Origin: Seminavis robusta
Lineage: Eukaryota; Bacillariophyta; Bacillariophyceae; Naviculales; Naviculaceae
Length of the DNA stretch: 64,000 nt
Direction: 5' to 3'
Assembly (NCBI GenBank): GCA_903772945.1
Contig: CAICTM010000386.1
Span: 1 to 64,000 of the forward strand
Under the pieces are notes generated by a model, which saw nothing but the letters and a program-made list of their open reading frames with translations, searched no databases and was not told the DNA's origin. Both the position numbers and the translations under genes were made by a program. Positions 12,697-23,513 of the stretch are shown piece after piece. Every line of letters starts with the position of its first letter. Position 1 is the first letter of the stretch.

Positions 12697-13152
12697 ATGA
12701 GTGGCCTGAGCAGTCGATCGTTGTATGGGACGGGTCGCACGACATCATCGTCGTCGTCTTCGACGAGTTCTACTCCGCCGGGAACAGGGAGTCTGAGTCC
12801 GCCATCGCCGTCGGTTTCGATGTCTCTGGTCCCGCGGGCATCCATCGTATCGATTGCCTCATCGTCGTCGATGGTCCTGGCGCAACGACGATCGAGTCAT
12901 GTTGGTCGAGATGCCGTAACCAAGGCTGCTACCAAACTGAACGAACTGATGAGTCATGGTGGCATCTTCTTCTCGTGTGGGTCGCCCAGGGTCGGGCAGG
13001 ACGACGAACTCTTGTTGGAAGAAATCGCCTCGATGCGGACGGGACGACAGAGATCGCTGTTGGACGCCGGCGACAGCAACGACGGCGGTGGCGGCATAGA
13101 AGTGGATTCGGAGAACTCCCTTCGACCTGCCTATGAGCTATATCGAGTATAG
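12697..13152 (+). CDS. Hypothetical Ser-rich protein (151 aa)
   Basis: The chosen ATG starts MSGLSSRSLYGTGRTT and sits after an AAACAAACGACCTGACC leader. An in-frame upstream ATG at 12631 would add 22 residues of weaker composition. Residues 15-75 are a Ser/Thr/Pro-rich disordered stretch. Residues 78-115 look more ordered (RRSSHVGRDAVTKAATKLNELMSHG, then FFSCGSPR), and the tail is acidic with a glycine run. No known family was recognised and no membrane segment is present. A host gene is likely from the codon pattern and leader, but the function is unknown. Confidence 0.55.
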   Translation: MSGLSSRSLYGTGRTTSSSSSSTSSTPPGTGSLSPPSPSVSMSLVPRASIVSIASSSSMVLAQRRSSHVGRDAVTKAATKLNELMSHGGIFFSCGSPRVGQDDELLLEEIASMRTGRQRSLLDAGDSNDGGGGIEVDSENSLRPAYELYRV

Positions 13153-14616
13153 GCAGTGTTGGCTTGTCGATGGGGACTGGGAGCCTTAGTTAGAGTGAGC
13201 GTGGTACTTATTTTCGTTTGTTTGTGTATGACCGACAGAGCAGCAGTACGACCCAACCAAATCAACAAACACCATCCGAAGCATCAGCCTTGTGCTATCA
13301 CTTTTAAAATTGTTCAAGGCTGCATGTTGCTTGCCAATTGGTCGGTTTGGACTATGCCTGGCTAAAGAAGCGGTATGAGAAGTCAACCGTCCAAGCCAAC
13401 TACGATACAACGGTGGGCCTAGCCCACGGGCAACGTTTCTATGCTTGCTATCTTGGAGATTGAAACTCCAAGAAGCCACCCACCAACACCAAGACCAATC
13501 GAAGCAACTCCCAACAGGTTGATTCGATTCTTCTTTTTTGATACTTGTCCCACTAGCTATCTATAGTAAAGTTTAGTAGTACACTAGAAAAGAAATCCAG
13601 ATATGTTTTCCTTAGCCCTACTATGGAATTCGCTCATGCTACTCCAGGGTTCTTGAGTCAAATGCTTCAACACTAAAAGCTCAATCTTTTCTTTGAAACA
13701 AGAAAGGAACGATGATCCTGCCAAATCCTTTGACAGCAGCGTCGATTCGCGCACCGGTACCACCGGTATGCCTCCAAGAGATCATGATGGTGCCGTGGTT
13801 CCTGAGGTGCGTCCTCGTAAGGTGCTGCGCACCTCGCTTCCGGGCCACGTTCTGATACCGTAAAAACCGCACCGTGTACTACGGTTCCAGTAGATGGACT
13901 GACAGCACGTGTGCGCCCTGTTGCTGTTGCCTCGATATTCAAGTAGAGTGGCTCCATCGTTCAAACTTTGTTGGCTTTGGTACTGCCGGTACCTGAAATG
14001 CTGGATGTCCGATTTGCTTCTTCGTTTGTTGCTTGTAGGGTAGCTAGTACTTGACCGCCAGCTAGCTAGCAAGCAATCTCTGATATCTACGTGTATTTGT
14101 TGAACCTGGTGGCCATTATCCGAGAATCATTGGCTTCCTCCCTCCAGAATGCCGTTTTTTGCAACGATACCGCCCGATCCACCTGGCTGCCTGCCTCGAC
14201 CAAAAGGAAGAGGGTAGTCCAGAAACCAAAATGAGCGTAGCAGGATCAATCCTCTATCTACTCTGCCTAGAGATAGCTTGCTAGCTAGGCTAACTACTAC
14301 GAGCCTAGCTAGTAGCTCACTCCAAGTAACGTTTGAGGGCACTCGGGAGACGCCTTTGGTGCAAACCAACTCGACGTTGGAGCAAACGTTCCACCGGTAC
14401 TAGTACAGGAAAAGCCGTTGTGTCAAGAGCGAGGGCCCTGGCATGTCTGAAGTTGAGTCACGGAAGATGCGAACCTTGTGACTGAAAAAGATCCCGCGAC
14501 CATGTGCCAATGGAACGGTCTTTTTGAGAACGAGACACTGGACGGTCTCATCTATCGATAGATCGATAGATCCGCCCACTCTACAGTACTGCGGTACCAA
14601 CGATATAGAGTAGACC
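13153..14616. other. Intergenic, no supported gene
   Basis: Short overlapping frames on the minus strand between 13670 and 14070 were examined and lack domains. CTAG runs and ACCGGT palindromes are present. The final 150 bases contain an ATCGATAGATCGATAGAT repeat (about 14553-14571) shortly upstream of the SET-protein start and may be promoter. Confidence 0.45.
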
Positions 14617-15759
14617 ATGCCGTCAGCAACAGCAGAGTCCGCCTACGATCCTCGGGCTCGTTCCTGTGCTTGGTGTTATGCCGTGCTGCTGACTACAACA
14701 ACTGGTGGAGTTGGAAGTGGTGTATCTTGTGCCGCCTGTCCACGTTCGTTTTGCAGTGGTCCTTGTCGGGATATGGATTGGTCGACGCATTCCTTTTGGT
14801 GTGGCAAAGCGGGTGAAAAGGGCGTCGATTTTGAGATTTGTCACATATCCGGCAAAGGCTTGGGGATGATTGCCAAGCGATCTTTTGAACGCGGCGAAAA
14901 AATTTTAGCGGAGAGACCCGTCTTGACGACGACCAATGTGGTGGCCACGTGTAATGATCAAACCAATACCACTGCTGCGGCCAATGAAAGCATTCGCGTG
15001 GCTGCCATGTCCTTGACACCTCTCCAAGGCAGTTTGGACGACAAAGTCCATGCCAATGGGGTGTGTCTGGAATCGCAAGATCCAGAACAACCCACTCCAC
15101 CTCCACCACCACAAACAACTACTACTAGTAATAGTGATGACAAGGAAAATTCAGAACAAGATGACGACGATGACGATGACAACATGGCAGCCGGTTTGTT
15201 CTTGACATTTTCCCGTGTCAACCACGACTGTCTGGGAAATGCCGATCACTACTTTGATCATCAACATGGCGTCGAATTGCTCGTGGCCAATCATCGGATT
15301 GAAGCGCAGACGGAAATCACCTTTCCGTACACGCGATCCGGCAAACAACGACAAATCTGTCTCGAATGGAGAGGATTCACATGTCACTGCAAAGCCTGTC
15401 AGATTCCCTTTTGGAACGATCAAGTCAATGCCATGTGCACCCTCGACTCTAGAATTACTCAATTGGGAGGATGCTCTTGCGACCAAAAACGCGCCAAGGC
15501 CGTCCAATCCGCCAAGACGTTGCTCGTCATTTACGATCGCGTGCAAGCATCGTGTCGCGATTATGCTCGGGTCCATTACGATCTCTTTCAAATACTGGTG
15601 CTGCAAAATGATACCATGCCCGAAGCACGACGACACATGCTGTTGGCGCATGACTATGCATTGTCGTTTTGTGGATACGACCAACACGAAACCGTTCTCA
15701 AATATAGAGGATATGTCGATCATCCCGAACGGCATGGCAATTATCGAGCCATTGATTGA
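14617..15759 (+). CDS. SET and MYND domain protein (SMYD-like methyltransferase)
   Basis: A single exon encodes 380 residues. Residues 17-62 form a MYND zinc finger with ligands C17, C20, C38, C41, C46, C50, H58 and C62. A split SET domain follows: GKGLGMIAKRSFERGEKILAERP (about 79-101), an acidic Pro/Asp-rich insert (about 150-190), then SRVNHDCLGNADH (about 197-209) with the NHxC-type cofactor motif, and FPY near 237. A post-SET cysteine group (CHCKAC, about 256-262) follows. SMYD proteins methylate lysines on histones or cytosolic proteins using S-adenosylmethionine; the substrate here is unknown. The C-terminal helical part is short compared with animal SMYD2/3. Confidence 0.8.
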   Translation: MPSATAESAYDPRARSCAWCYAVLLTTTTGGVGSGVSCAACPRSFCSGPCRDMDWSTHSFWCGKAGEKGVDFEICHISGKGLGMIAKRSFERGEKILAERPVLTTTNVVATCNDQTNTTAAANESIRVAAMSLTPLQGSLDDKVHANGVCLESQDPEQPTPPPPPQTTTTSNSDDKENSEQDDDDDDDNMAAGLFLTFSRVNHDCLGNADHYFDHQHGVELLVANHRIEAQTEITFPYTRSGKQRQICLEWRGFTCHCKACQIPFWNDQVNAMCTLDSRITQLGGCSCDQKRAKAVQSAKTLLVIYDRVQASCRDYARVHYDLFQILVLQNDTMPEARRHMLLAHDYALSFCGYDQHETVLKYRGYVDHPERHGNYRAID

Positions 15760-18241
15760 ATTGAAATATTGAATTGAATTGATTTGAATTGCTTGGCTTG
15801 CAAGGAAGCGTCACCCGAATACATTATTCGGGGAACAAACAAAGAAAAAGGTGGATGGAACGGCTTGTTGGTTTGAAAATCTGGGAGGCGGACTGTTTTT
15901 TATATGGAGTGAATCCATCAATCAATCAACGTCGCTTGCTTGCTGGAGGAAGACCCCTGGTCTTTGTGGTGTGGTGGCGGAATGGCTGAGCGTGGCCAAT
16001 GATTTGGAATCAATGGTTGCAGGATCAAGCACACTCACATCCAGAGATCTCTAGCTAGATTGGTAATAAAATATACCCACTAGCTAGCTATATTGGTTCA
16101 ACAACAACAACAAATGAAACACAGGTAACTTGGCTCATCGTACGATAGCAATAGGATTCGTTCGCTGCATGGTTGGCCAGAAGCGGTATGCCGGTAGCAG
16201 GGAACGTTTGGCGACTTCTGGATATTGGTCGTCTCCATTCCAAGACGATCTTTCCTGGCATCCCCCGTGTTACGGTACGGTACGTACATTCTCAGTTGCT
16301 TGGAAAGGGCAGTTGCAACCAGCCCTTCGTACGGTACCACAACCAAGGTCTAAGAGTTTTTAGTATTGTAACAGTCATACAGACACGCGAGAAATTCCGA
16401 GCTGACAACCATGTGCATCCATTTGGTGTGTTGCTGGATTGCCCTCAATGGCTCTCCGCAGCACAACATTAATCCACCCGTACATACAAATGTTGGCCTC
16501 CGTACTGGAGTGTCCACGGCAGCTAACCTCGGCATTGCTTTCCCCACAATGGCTGGCTCACCCCAGCACTGCAATCCCTGTCAGGGTTGGTCCCAGCATT
16601 TCGAATTTCCACCACTGCTAGACCGAGCACTGTTCTTCGGGAGAAGTGGTCGGGAGAAGTGGTCCCAATTCGCAGAGGAATGCAGCTGTTTTCAGCTTGC
16701 CTTTTGAAAAAGGCCAATGACGCCAACGAGGAGTGTGCAAGACTTTATTCTCCATGGCTTTTGAAGTCGATGCCAAATTTAATGGAACATTGTCAACGAC
16801 AGCGCCAATCTCAAAGATGACTCCTCCGATTCGATTCATATGAAGGAGGTTTTTAAAACTTGCCACCTGTATTCTTGGTAAGGTTGAGTTGGCTGCTGCA
16901 TCTGCCGCACTGGAATTCCCTCAATGGCTTGCCCCAGCACTGGAGTTCCCACAGCAGATATTGATTTTACCTCGTGGACTGCTGTTTGGAGCTTGCCTTG
17001 GCGTCGACTAACTCTGCTCCTTCGACATGTATGTAGAGTATGTTAACGAAGCGTGGAGCTAATGACGACAACCGCGACCGTGGAAGATTCGATTCCGACG
17101 CAGCCAGCTTCGAATGAATCGAATCATTCGATTGAATCGAATCGAATCATTCGAATTGGGTGCACAGACTAGTCCACTACTAGCTAGCTAGTATAAGATT
17201 TGCTAGCGTGTAGCTGAGGACTCAACGTGATGCCGGACGATACTGGTGGCTCTATTTTCTACCTCTTGACATTGCTTGGCTGGTGTATACAGCTTGTGTT
17301 GCCAGCTCCCCAAACTTGCAGGCCTGCGTACAGTGCTTCTTCCGTACAGTACGAATGAATCAATCAATCCTTTACAGGCTGCATCAAGCAAGCAAGACAT
17401 GCTCCTAATCACCAATGCCTGCAGCAAACTTAATGTACAACTGTCGCCCATGGCAGGGAACGGGTGTGGCTACGGCACGAAGCTTTGTCTTGGGTTTTTG
17501 GTGCAAAAAGTGGCTGGATCCTGGGACTGGATCTTTTGACTGGACCTTAATCTTGGGTGCCGTCCGGTGTACCGTAGGGTTAAGGACAAGACAAGAGTGG
17601 TTGAGGCAATAGAAGGCCTTTCCCTTCTTTCTCAAAAGTCGGAATGTAGGACAGCGACGTCACTTTAAGCCCTCATACCCTCTTTGAAATAAACATGACG
17701 AAATTTGTACGAATCTGTGACGTGGTGGAGGGTAAGAAAATAAATGAGATGCCATGCCCCTTACCAGTTCGTCAGACTAGGTGAGTTAAATGAACTGGAC
17801 CTACCTGGTACCACTCGCAACTACGACAAGTACCAAGTAATCGCCAATTAAGTGGCAATCACTGGTACCCACCGGTACATTATGGCCTGTTTATAGCTCA
17901 GACACTTTCAGCCTTAGAGGAGTGCTTTGCAGCTGTACTACTATTTTTGCTACAATAAATAAATGTACCGGTAGCACCCTATTCATTTGCCGCTCTCAGC
18001 GATGGTTTCCTCCTCAGCATCTCACTTTATTGCTTTCACCTTTTGCGTTTGCATCCACTGCCATCCGCTTGCTTGTCTACTGCTACTAGGTACCGGTGGT
18101 GCTGCTTCCTGCTGTCATTATCGACCAACACAATCAGCTCATTTTGCATTCTTTTTGCTTTTTGTGGGTGCTACCGATCAAGTTTTGCCTCCTTATCTGT
18201 TCTACCTCCCAATCTATTATTTATATACCGGTACGAGCAAG
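15760..18241. other. Intergenic with imperfect repeats
   Basis: No gene is supported. Three imperfect copies of a CCTCAATGGCT...CCAGCACTGG(A)GTTCC-like segment occur near 16440, 16545 and 16920, and a 13-bp direct tandem GGGAGAAGTGGTC lies near 16640. A GAATC-type repeat is listed separately. The sequence from about 17987 to 18241 is in frame with the next gene but reads as a low-complexity leader. Confidence 0.45.
17090..17160. repeat. GAATC-type pentanucleotide repeat
   Basis: Alternating GAATC and ATTCGA units form several overlapping inverted repeats around TTCGAATGAATCGAATCATT. The tract can fold into hairpins and looks like an ordinary microsatellite. Confidence 0.7.
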
Positions 18242-20782
18242 ATGCAGCTCAAGATCAAAAAATCATCGATTCGAGTGTTGGTGTGTTCTGGCAACCTTGG
18301 CAATGCCGAGCCCGATGCCAAGTCGTTAGCCGCCTGGGTACCCGACGATGGGGATTGCAAGTCGGTCTTGGAGAATCAAAAGTATCCTCTCAAAATGGAC
18401 AACGATCTAAATCAGAAGAAGAAGAGTGATAAAAAGAGAGCAAAGGATTTGAAGGAGGGAGATAATGATGTGGAGACAGAGTCTGAAGAAGAAGACGACG
18501 ATGACGAGACGGAAGAAGAGACGGGAGAAGAAGAAGATCCCAACGTGACAGCAGAAGGCCACTTTGATCTGATAGTACTGGGTCTCCAAGAGTCTACGTT
18601 TATCCCCAAAGGATCTACGAAAGAAGATTTGGAAATGGAAGACGACAGTGCCAGAGATGGCAGCAGTCTGAATGGCTTTAGTGACCATGGTGGTATCAAT
18701 AATAGCAAGGAGATGAGTAGTAGTGACCATGGAATGAGCAACAGCAGTTTTCACCACCACAATAATAATTCCATGACGATCATTCAAGAAGAAGCTCCAC
18801 TCAAAGACACTACGCAGTCCTCGTCGTCACAACCAGAAGATGGTCCAATAATAGTACCCATGGAAGAAGACCCATCTCCTCGCACGTCTCTGTCCGCGCA
18901 AACCAAATTCAACCAACGCGTCAAGAAAGCCAGTGAATTCATGGCCAGTCAAACGGGAAAAGCCACGGAGTTTGCCAAGGATGTGATTGGAGACGTCAAA
19001 CAGCAGACCAAGGACATGTTGGTCGCCAACAGTACTTCGGCATTGCATCAAAAACTCAAAGATCGATTGCCGTCCTACACTCGCCTTTTAAGTTTTCAAC
19101 GCGGTGAAATGCGACTCTTAATTTTTGCCCGGACTCATTCCAATACCGACATTCAAGTCAAATCCTGTCGCGCCCAAAACACCGGCAAGGCCGGATTGCC
19201 CAACAAGGGCGGCATTGTGGCCGTCGTACAAGTGGACGATTCGACGACCATGGCATTTGGTACGGCCCATTTGGAAGCGCACGAAGGCCTGCAAAAGTAC
19301 AAGACCCGCTGTTCCACCATTGCCGATATTTTCAAGGGAACTACCAAGAGTCCCCACCCGGATGCTTCCTTGTCATCGCACTATTGCTTTTTCATGGGAG
19401 ACTTGAATTTTCGAACGCGCTATAAAGGGCACGTATCCGTCAAGGAACAGGGCGACGATGTAAGACAACTCGTCCAAGACGAAAATTGGCACGAAATCAA
19501 TCAAGCCGATGAATTGCGCAAAGCATTGCACAATCACGAATGTTTGTTTGGATTCACAACACCACCGTGTCATTTTCCACCCACGTTCAAAGTCGAACGC
19601 GATCAAGTCGGATACAAATATCAACCCAAACGAACACCCAGTTACACGGATCGCATCTTGTGGCGCACAGGAAACTTGTTGCATCCCCGCAAAAACTTGA
19701 CACCCCTCTGTTACGAACCGATTGATGCGTTTACATCGAGTGATCACAAACCCATTCGAGGAGCCTTTGCCATTCAACTCAATGAACATTGTTGTGCGTT
19801 GCCGCCCGAAAAATGCAGTAATCAACGATCCAGTCTCTTTCGACAAATGGCATGGAAGGCATCCGCCAAAGAGACACATGACAGTTACAATATGGCCGCC
19901 GCCAATGCATCCAAAAGTGAAAAGTTGCACATTTACTTGTCCGATATTCAATGCGATATATTCCCCAAAAGCAAAAGCAGTAAGACCAACAACAACTCCG
20001 AAGGCACCAGCAGCAATAACAACAACAGCAACAGCAACATGGACTCGTACGTCTCGGTCGTTTCCAGTCCGGCCAGTCTACTCAAACCTCCCAAACAATC
20101 CTCGTGGCGAAAAGTGATGCGATCCTTCAAAATGAGTCTCAAAAAATCACAATCGTCGCAACTGCTACCGCGACAACTGGAGCAGCAGCAACAACTGCGA
20201 CAATTTGAACAAGAAGAAACACTGGCACGATGGCCGCACACGGACACGATCAAGAATACACTCAATCCCGATTGGGGCGAGGAAGAGATTCACTGCAAAC
20301 TGCAGCGGCATGATCCACGCACGGGACAACCCAACAATGTCGGGGGTGCCATTTTGCACATTTTTGCACGCCAGGCACCCGATGGACAAGTCATTGGCAG
20401 TTTTCCCGTCAATCTCGAATATCTATTCCGATTGTGTCATGCCGATACCAGTGACGACTGGCGGGAATCGATTGAGGAGTTGTTGACTTCTAGCACGTCG
20501 AGTAATAGTGGCATTACCATGCACGATCCCAGCATGGCCAACAGTCGCATGGTGTCGTGGGATATCGATGGACCGCTGCTCAAAGATGGACGACAAACGG
20601 GAGTCATTCGATGTTCCTTGGATGCCTGGTGGACGCACGATGGACTCGCCCATGCCGCCAAGGCCAAATCGATTGCCATGGGTTTGGCGTCCAATGATCA
20701 GCAAGTGACGCGGGCCATGGAACGATCCTCACGACAAAAACACAAATGGTGGTCGTCGTTCCGAGTTAATAACAAGCGATGA
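18242..20782 (+). CDS. Inositol polyphosphate 5-phosphatase with C2-like tail
   Basis: The start MQLKIKKSSIRVLVCSGNLGNAEP was chosen because it begins the 5-phosphatase fold (VxxGNLGN); 85 more in-frame codons upstream are hydrophobic leader-like text. The 846-residue product has the catalytic motifs in order: DLIVLGLQES (about 108-117, metal-binding Glu), FGTAHLEAH (about 338-347), FMGDLNFR (about 384-391), TPSYTDRILW (about 465-474) and SSDHKPIRG (about 498-506). An acidic low-complexity insert (about 60-105) and a Ser/Asn-rich insert (about 130-215) interrupt the fold. Residues about 560-830 resemble a C2 domain split by an Asn/Ser/Gln-rich insert. The enzyme should remove the 5-phosphate from inositol phosphates or phosphoinositides at membranes. 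Confidence 0.88.
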   Translation: MQLKIKKSSIRVLVCSGNLGNAEPDAKSLAAWVPDDGDCKSVLENQKYPLKMDNDLNQKKKSDKKRAKDLKEGDNDVETESEEEDDDDETEEETGEEEDPNVTAEGHFDLIVLGLQESTFIPKGSTKEDLEMEDDSARDGSSLNGFSDHGGINNSKEMSSSDHGMSNSSFHHHNNNSMTIIQEEAPLKDTTQSSSSQPEDGPIIVPMEEDPSPRTSLSAQTKFNQRVKKASEFMASQTGKATEFAKDVIGDVKQQTKDMLVANSTSALHQKLKDRLPSYTRLLSFQRGEMRLLIFARTHSNTDIQVKSCRAQNTGKAGLPNKGGIVAVVQVDDSTTMAFGTAHLEAHEGLQKYKTRCSTIADIFKGTTKSPHPDASLSSHYCFFMGDLNFRTRYKGHVSVKEQGDDVRQLVQDENWHEINQADELRKALHNHECLFGFTTPPCHFPPTFKVERDQVGYKYQPKRTPSYTDRILWRTGNLLHPRKNLTPLCYEPIDAFTSSDHKPIRGAFAIQLNEHCCALPPEKCSNQRSSLFRQMAWKASAKETHDSYNMAAANASKSEKLHIYLSDIQCDIFPKSKSSKTNNNSEGTSSNNNNSNSNMDSYVSVVSSPASLLKPPKQSSWRKVMRSFKMSLKKSQSSQLLPRQLEQQQQLRQFEQEETLARWPHTDTIKNTLNPDWGEEEIHCKLQRHDPRTGQPNNVGGAILHIFARQAPDGQVIGSFPVNLEYLFRLCHADTSDDWRESIEELLTSSTSSNSGITMHDPSMANSRMVSWDIDGPLLKDGRQTGVIRCSLDAWWTHDGLAHAAKAKSIAMGLASNDQQVTRAMERSSRQKHKWWSSFRVNNKR

Positions 20783-21434
20783 GTGAGTGCTTGTCACGAG
20801 AATATTATAAGAGTATAGATAGAATGATGAATGAAAGACAGCTCGCGGCATGTTTGAGTTGCGCCTCGGACTCGATCAATGATCGTTGCGTCGCAGCTGT
20901 TATCGAGTCGAGACCGTGACAAGTGTATACTTGCAGTGCTCTCTCGTTTCAACAACAATCGACGTTAACTTTTGGGGTGGATGACGCCTCCAGGGGGTTT
21001 GTCAACGAAACTAAATTTGCACATTTGGCACACACCACTGTATCAAAGTAGTAACGAACTAGCTAAATAGCACAACATCGTAATTACTGAAAAGAGTGCT
21101 GCATTGTCCGACAGTGGCGTTGACTTGTTTCGTGTCGATTCGATTCTCGGTTACGGAACCACGACACCTAACCTGCTTCCTAGATTGTTGAAATTAGGCG
21201 ACCCGTACGGGCTACTGGCAGCACGAGTGTTTTGTGGCGGGCCATTCTACAGAACCACGAATCTCCAATGTGATTTGAAGATGGTGCTGCCAGAGCATTC
21301 TTTCCTCCACAAGACTGTGCTGCCAGTCAAATGCAAGCAACTCAAGACTATAAGAATGCTCTATGAAACAATATCTATTCACAACCCAAACATCGCCCCG
21401 TTGCGTTGCATGCCGCTGCTGTAAACCACGCTAG
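20783..21434. other. Intergenic between convergent genes
   Basis: This is the 3'-flank of the 5-phosphatase and of the LRR gene, which converge here. No gene, RNA or repeat of note was seen. Confidence 0.5.
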
Positions 21435-23513
21435 CTACCCACATGCACAATCACAACCACAAAGTGCGGGGGAGGAAGAATTAGAGGGGGAACAATCAAA
21501 TTCGAGTTCCTCCACCGGACACAGGTCAGCTGGGATTTCCCCTTCCAAGGAAGTGCCCGTGACCAATAGCACTTGCAGTGTGTCATTCAACTGACCCAGC
21601 TCCTCTGGAAGGCTTCCTTGGATGCCAATGTTGTATTCCAGGACCAGTTCCTTCAAGCCCAAACTTCCAAACTCGGAGGGGATGGATGAAGTAAGTTGGT
21701 TCTTGGCCAAATCAAGAACGGTCAGGTCTGTGCACAGACCCAGGCTGGAAGGGATCACTCCACTCAACTGATTGTCATTGGCTCGAAGCCTTCGGAGATG
21801 GGGCATCCTGAATCCAATATCAGAAGGAAGGGTTCCTGATAGGGAATTGCGATTGGCGGCAATGTCGTCGACATTGGTAAGCTGCCACAACTCGGAAGGC
21901 AGGCTCCCAGTCAATCTATTTTGGATCAAAGATATTTGCTCCAGGGTGTCAGACAGCAAGCCAAGCTCCGAGGGGATGATACCTCGTACTTCACTGCGAA
22001 AGACCCGGAGCTCTTCTAGATTGGTCAAGACACCAAATTGGGTTGGCAGCGTGCCTTGAAGCATACTCCATCCCAACTTGACAGCCTTGGCTGTGGTCAA
22101 GAGACCAATTTCATCTGGGATAGTCCCAGTAAGATTGTTTTTGCCAATATCAAAGTTTTCAAAGGTCCCATCTCTGCAGAACGGTTTGCTTGCTTTGGTG
22201 GCAGTATTGAACCACGAACATTCATGGGTCCCATAGGAGAGCCATGGTTCCGACGTGATGTTTACTTTTTGCAGGGTTCCGGACGAAGTGACATTCACAA
22301 CAACGGTAACAGCACCACTGACGCTCAACTGCTGGAGTGCATTATTATTTGGAGCGTCAATAGTGATGGTGACAGTGCCACCTCCTTGTTCTGTCCAGGT
22401 TTCTCCATTGGTGGCATGGTAGAATGTGGCCGCTGCAAAGCGCTGGCGGAGGCGGGTTTCATCATGAGAGTAATTGGCCAGATAAGGGTCTTGTTGGATC
22501 CATTTGTATGCCTTGTACTGTGGAGTGGTTCCATTGACATCTTGGAGAATCGTGTCAATGGTGGCTTGGGGGAGTTCCATTGGCAAATCCAGCATCATGA
22601 TGGTGCTGTTGTTGATGTCCTCTGGTGGACGAGTTTCATTATTTGCTGTTGCTACTAAGGGTTGGTTCTTGGCCACATCAGTGTCAGTGTTGTTTCCTCC
22701 ACCAGATGCCAAATAATAGGCAACAACCACCACAATAATGACCAAGACGACAGTACACAAACCAGCAGTGATCTTCAAGTTTGACATGTTTTTCCGTTCT
22801 TGGCGAGTGGCTTCCTGAGCTTCCAAATCCACCGGTTCCGCTGATCCGTGAATGCGCTGGTCGGAAATCCGTCTGGCTCGTACCAATCCAGTGTCTTCTA
22901 GGAGCTGCAAAGGGTTGACACTCCCACCCCTGCCATTACTGTTGCTGTGATTGCTGCCTCGTGCAAGGCTGCCAGCGTTGGGGGAGGAAGAAAAAGCACC
23001 TGGTTGGGAGTCTGTGTTCTGTTCCGTCTGTCGTGGAGGTCGCCGCAGAGTGTTGTCCAAATGGAGGGATCCTTCCGGTGGCATATTATGGGTCGTGCTC
23101 TCTCTGCCAACCACGTGAAAGGCTCCCGGAACTGCGGCGGGTGGTTGTGGTGCTCCTCTGGGCGAGAGAGCTGTTGCGTCGATTCCCGATTCCGTGATTT
23201 GATCAACCGTAAAAATGCCGCCCAAGGCTCTGGTGGTACTACAGTGTGGAGTTTGGAGATGTTGCTGCTGCGGCACTAATTTGGATGCATCCTTGCTAGT
23301 AGCAGATTCTTCAAGATCTTTGCCAGGACTGCTGGAAGCATCATCCGTTGTCATCGTGGCACTGTCTTCTTCTGCTTCTTCTACTAGGGATTCGCTGCTT
23401 TTCTCCAGAGTTTCCTGGCCATCACCGACACCCATTTTCGTCAAACTGTCAACAGCACTGTCTCCATCCTCTGATATACTAGTATCGTTTGCGGACTCAC
23501 AGTCCTTGCCCAT
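21435..23513 (-). CDS. Single-pass transmembrane LRR protein
   Basis: The single-exon gene encodes 692 residues beginning MGKDCESANDTSIS. Residues 1-245 are hydrophilic, rich in Ser, Glu, Gln and Pro, with no signal peptide. Residues about 247-270 (KITAGLCTVVLVIIVVVVAYYLA) form one membrane helix. The outer part has many N-glycosylation sequons, a Cys-containing cap, then about nine plant-type LRRs (NNLTGTIPDEIG, NRLTGSLPSELW, NQLSGVIPSSLG and others) ending in a Cys-rich cap. An N-in, C-out topology is inferred. There is no kinase domain, so any signalling would need a partner. Large families of such LRR proteins are known from pennate diatoms. Confidence 0.85.
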   Translation of the reverse strand: MGKDCESANDTSISEDGDSAVDSLTKMGVGDGQETLEKSSESLVEEAEEDSATMTTDDASSSPGKDLEESATSKDASKLVPQQQHLQTPHCSTTRALGGIFTVDQITESGIDATALSPRGAPQPPAAVPGAFHVVGRESTTHNMPPEGSLHLDNTLRRPPRQTEQNTDSQPGAFSSSPNAGSLARGSNHSNSNGRGGSVNPLQLLEDTGLVRARRISDQRIHGSAEPVDLEAQEATRQERKNMSNLKITAGLCTVVLVIIVVVVAYYLASGGGNNTDTDVAKNQPLVATANNETRPPEDINNSTIMMLDLPMELPQATIDTILQDVNGTTPQYKAYKWIQQDPYLANYSHDETRLRQRFAAATFYHATNGETWTEQGGGTVTITIDAPNNNALQQLSVSGAVTVVVNVTSSGTLQKVNITSEPWLSYGTHECSWFNTATKASKPFCRDGTFENFDIGKNNLTGTIPDEIGLLTTAKAVKLGWSMLQGTLPTQFGVLTNLEELRVFRSEVRGIIPSELGLLSDTLEQISLIQNRLTGSLPSELWQLTNVDDIAANRNSLSGTLPSDIGFRMPHLRRLRANDNQLSGVIPSSLGLCTDLTVLDLAKNQLTSSIPSEFGSLGLKELVLEYNIGIQGSLPEELGQLNDTLQVLLVTGTSLEGEIPADLCPVEELEFDCSPSNSSSPALCGCDCACG

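Noticed and set aside
13673-13957. 94-codon minus-strand frame with several cysteines
   Set aside because: Overlapping frames compete, no conserved zinc pattern is visible and there is no leader-like sequence.
15970-16045. tRNA-like stretch (GGCGGAATGGCTGAGCG...TTTGGAA) downstream of the SET gene
   Set aside because: The anticodon-like stem has a mismatch, no GGTTCGAATCC-type T-loop is present and the acceptor ends do not pair.
16411-16707. 98-codon Cys-rich plus-strand frame
   Set aside because: It spans the imperfect CCTCAATGGCT repeats and shows no conserved pattern.
17987-18241. Upstream extension of the 5-phosphatase by 85 codons
   Set aside because: It reads as a Cys/Leu-rich leader with no family match; the conserved fold starts right after the ATG at 18242.
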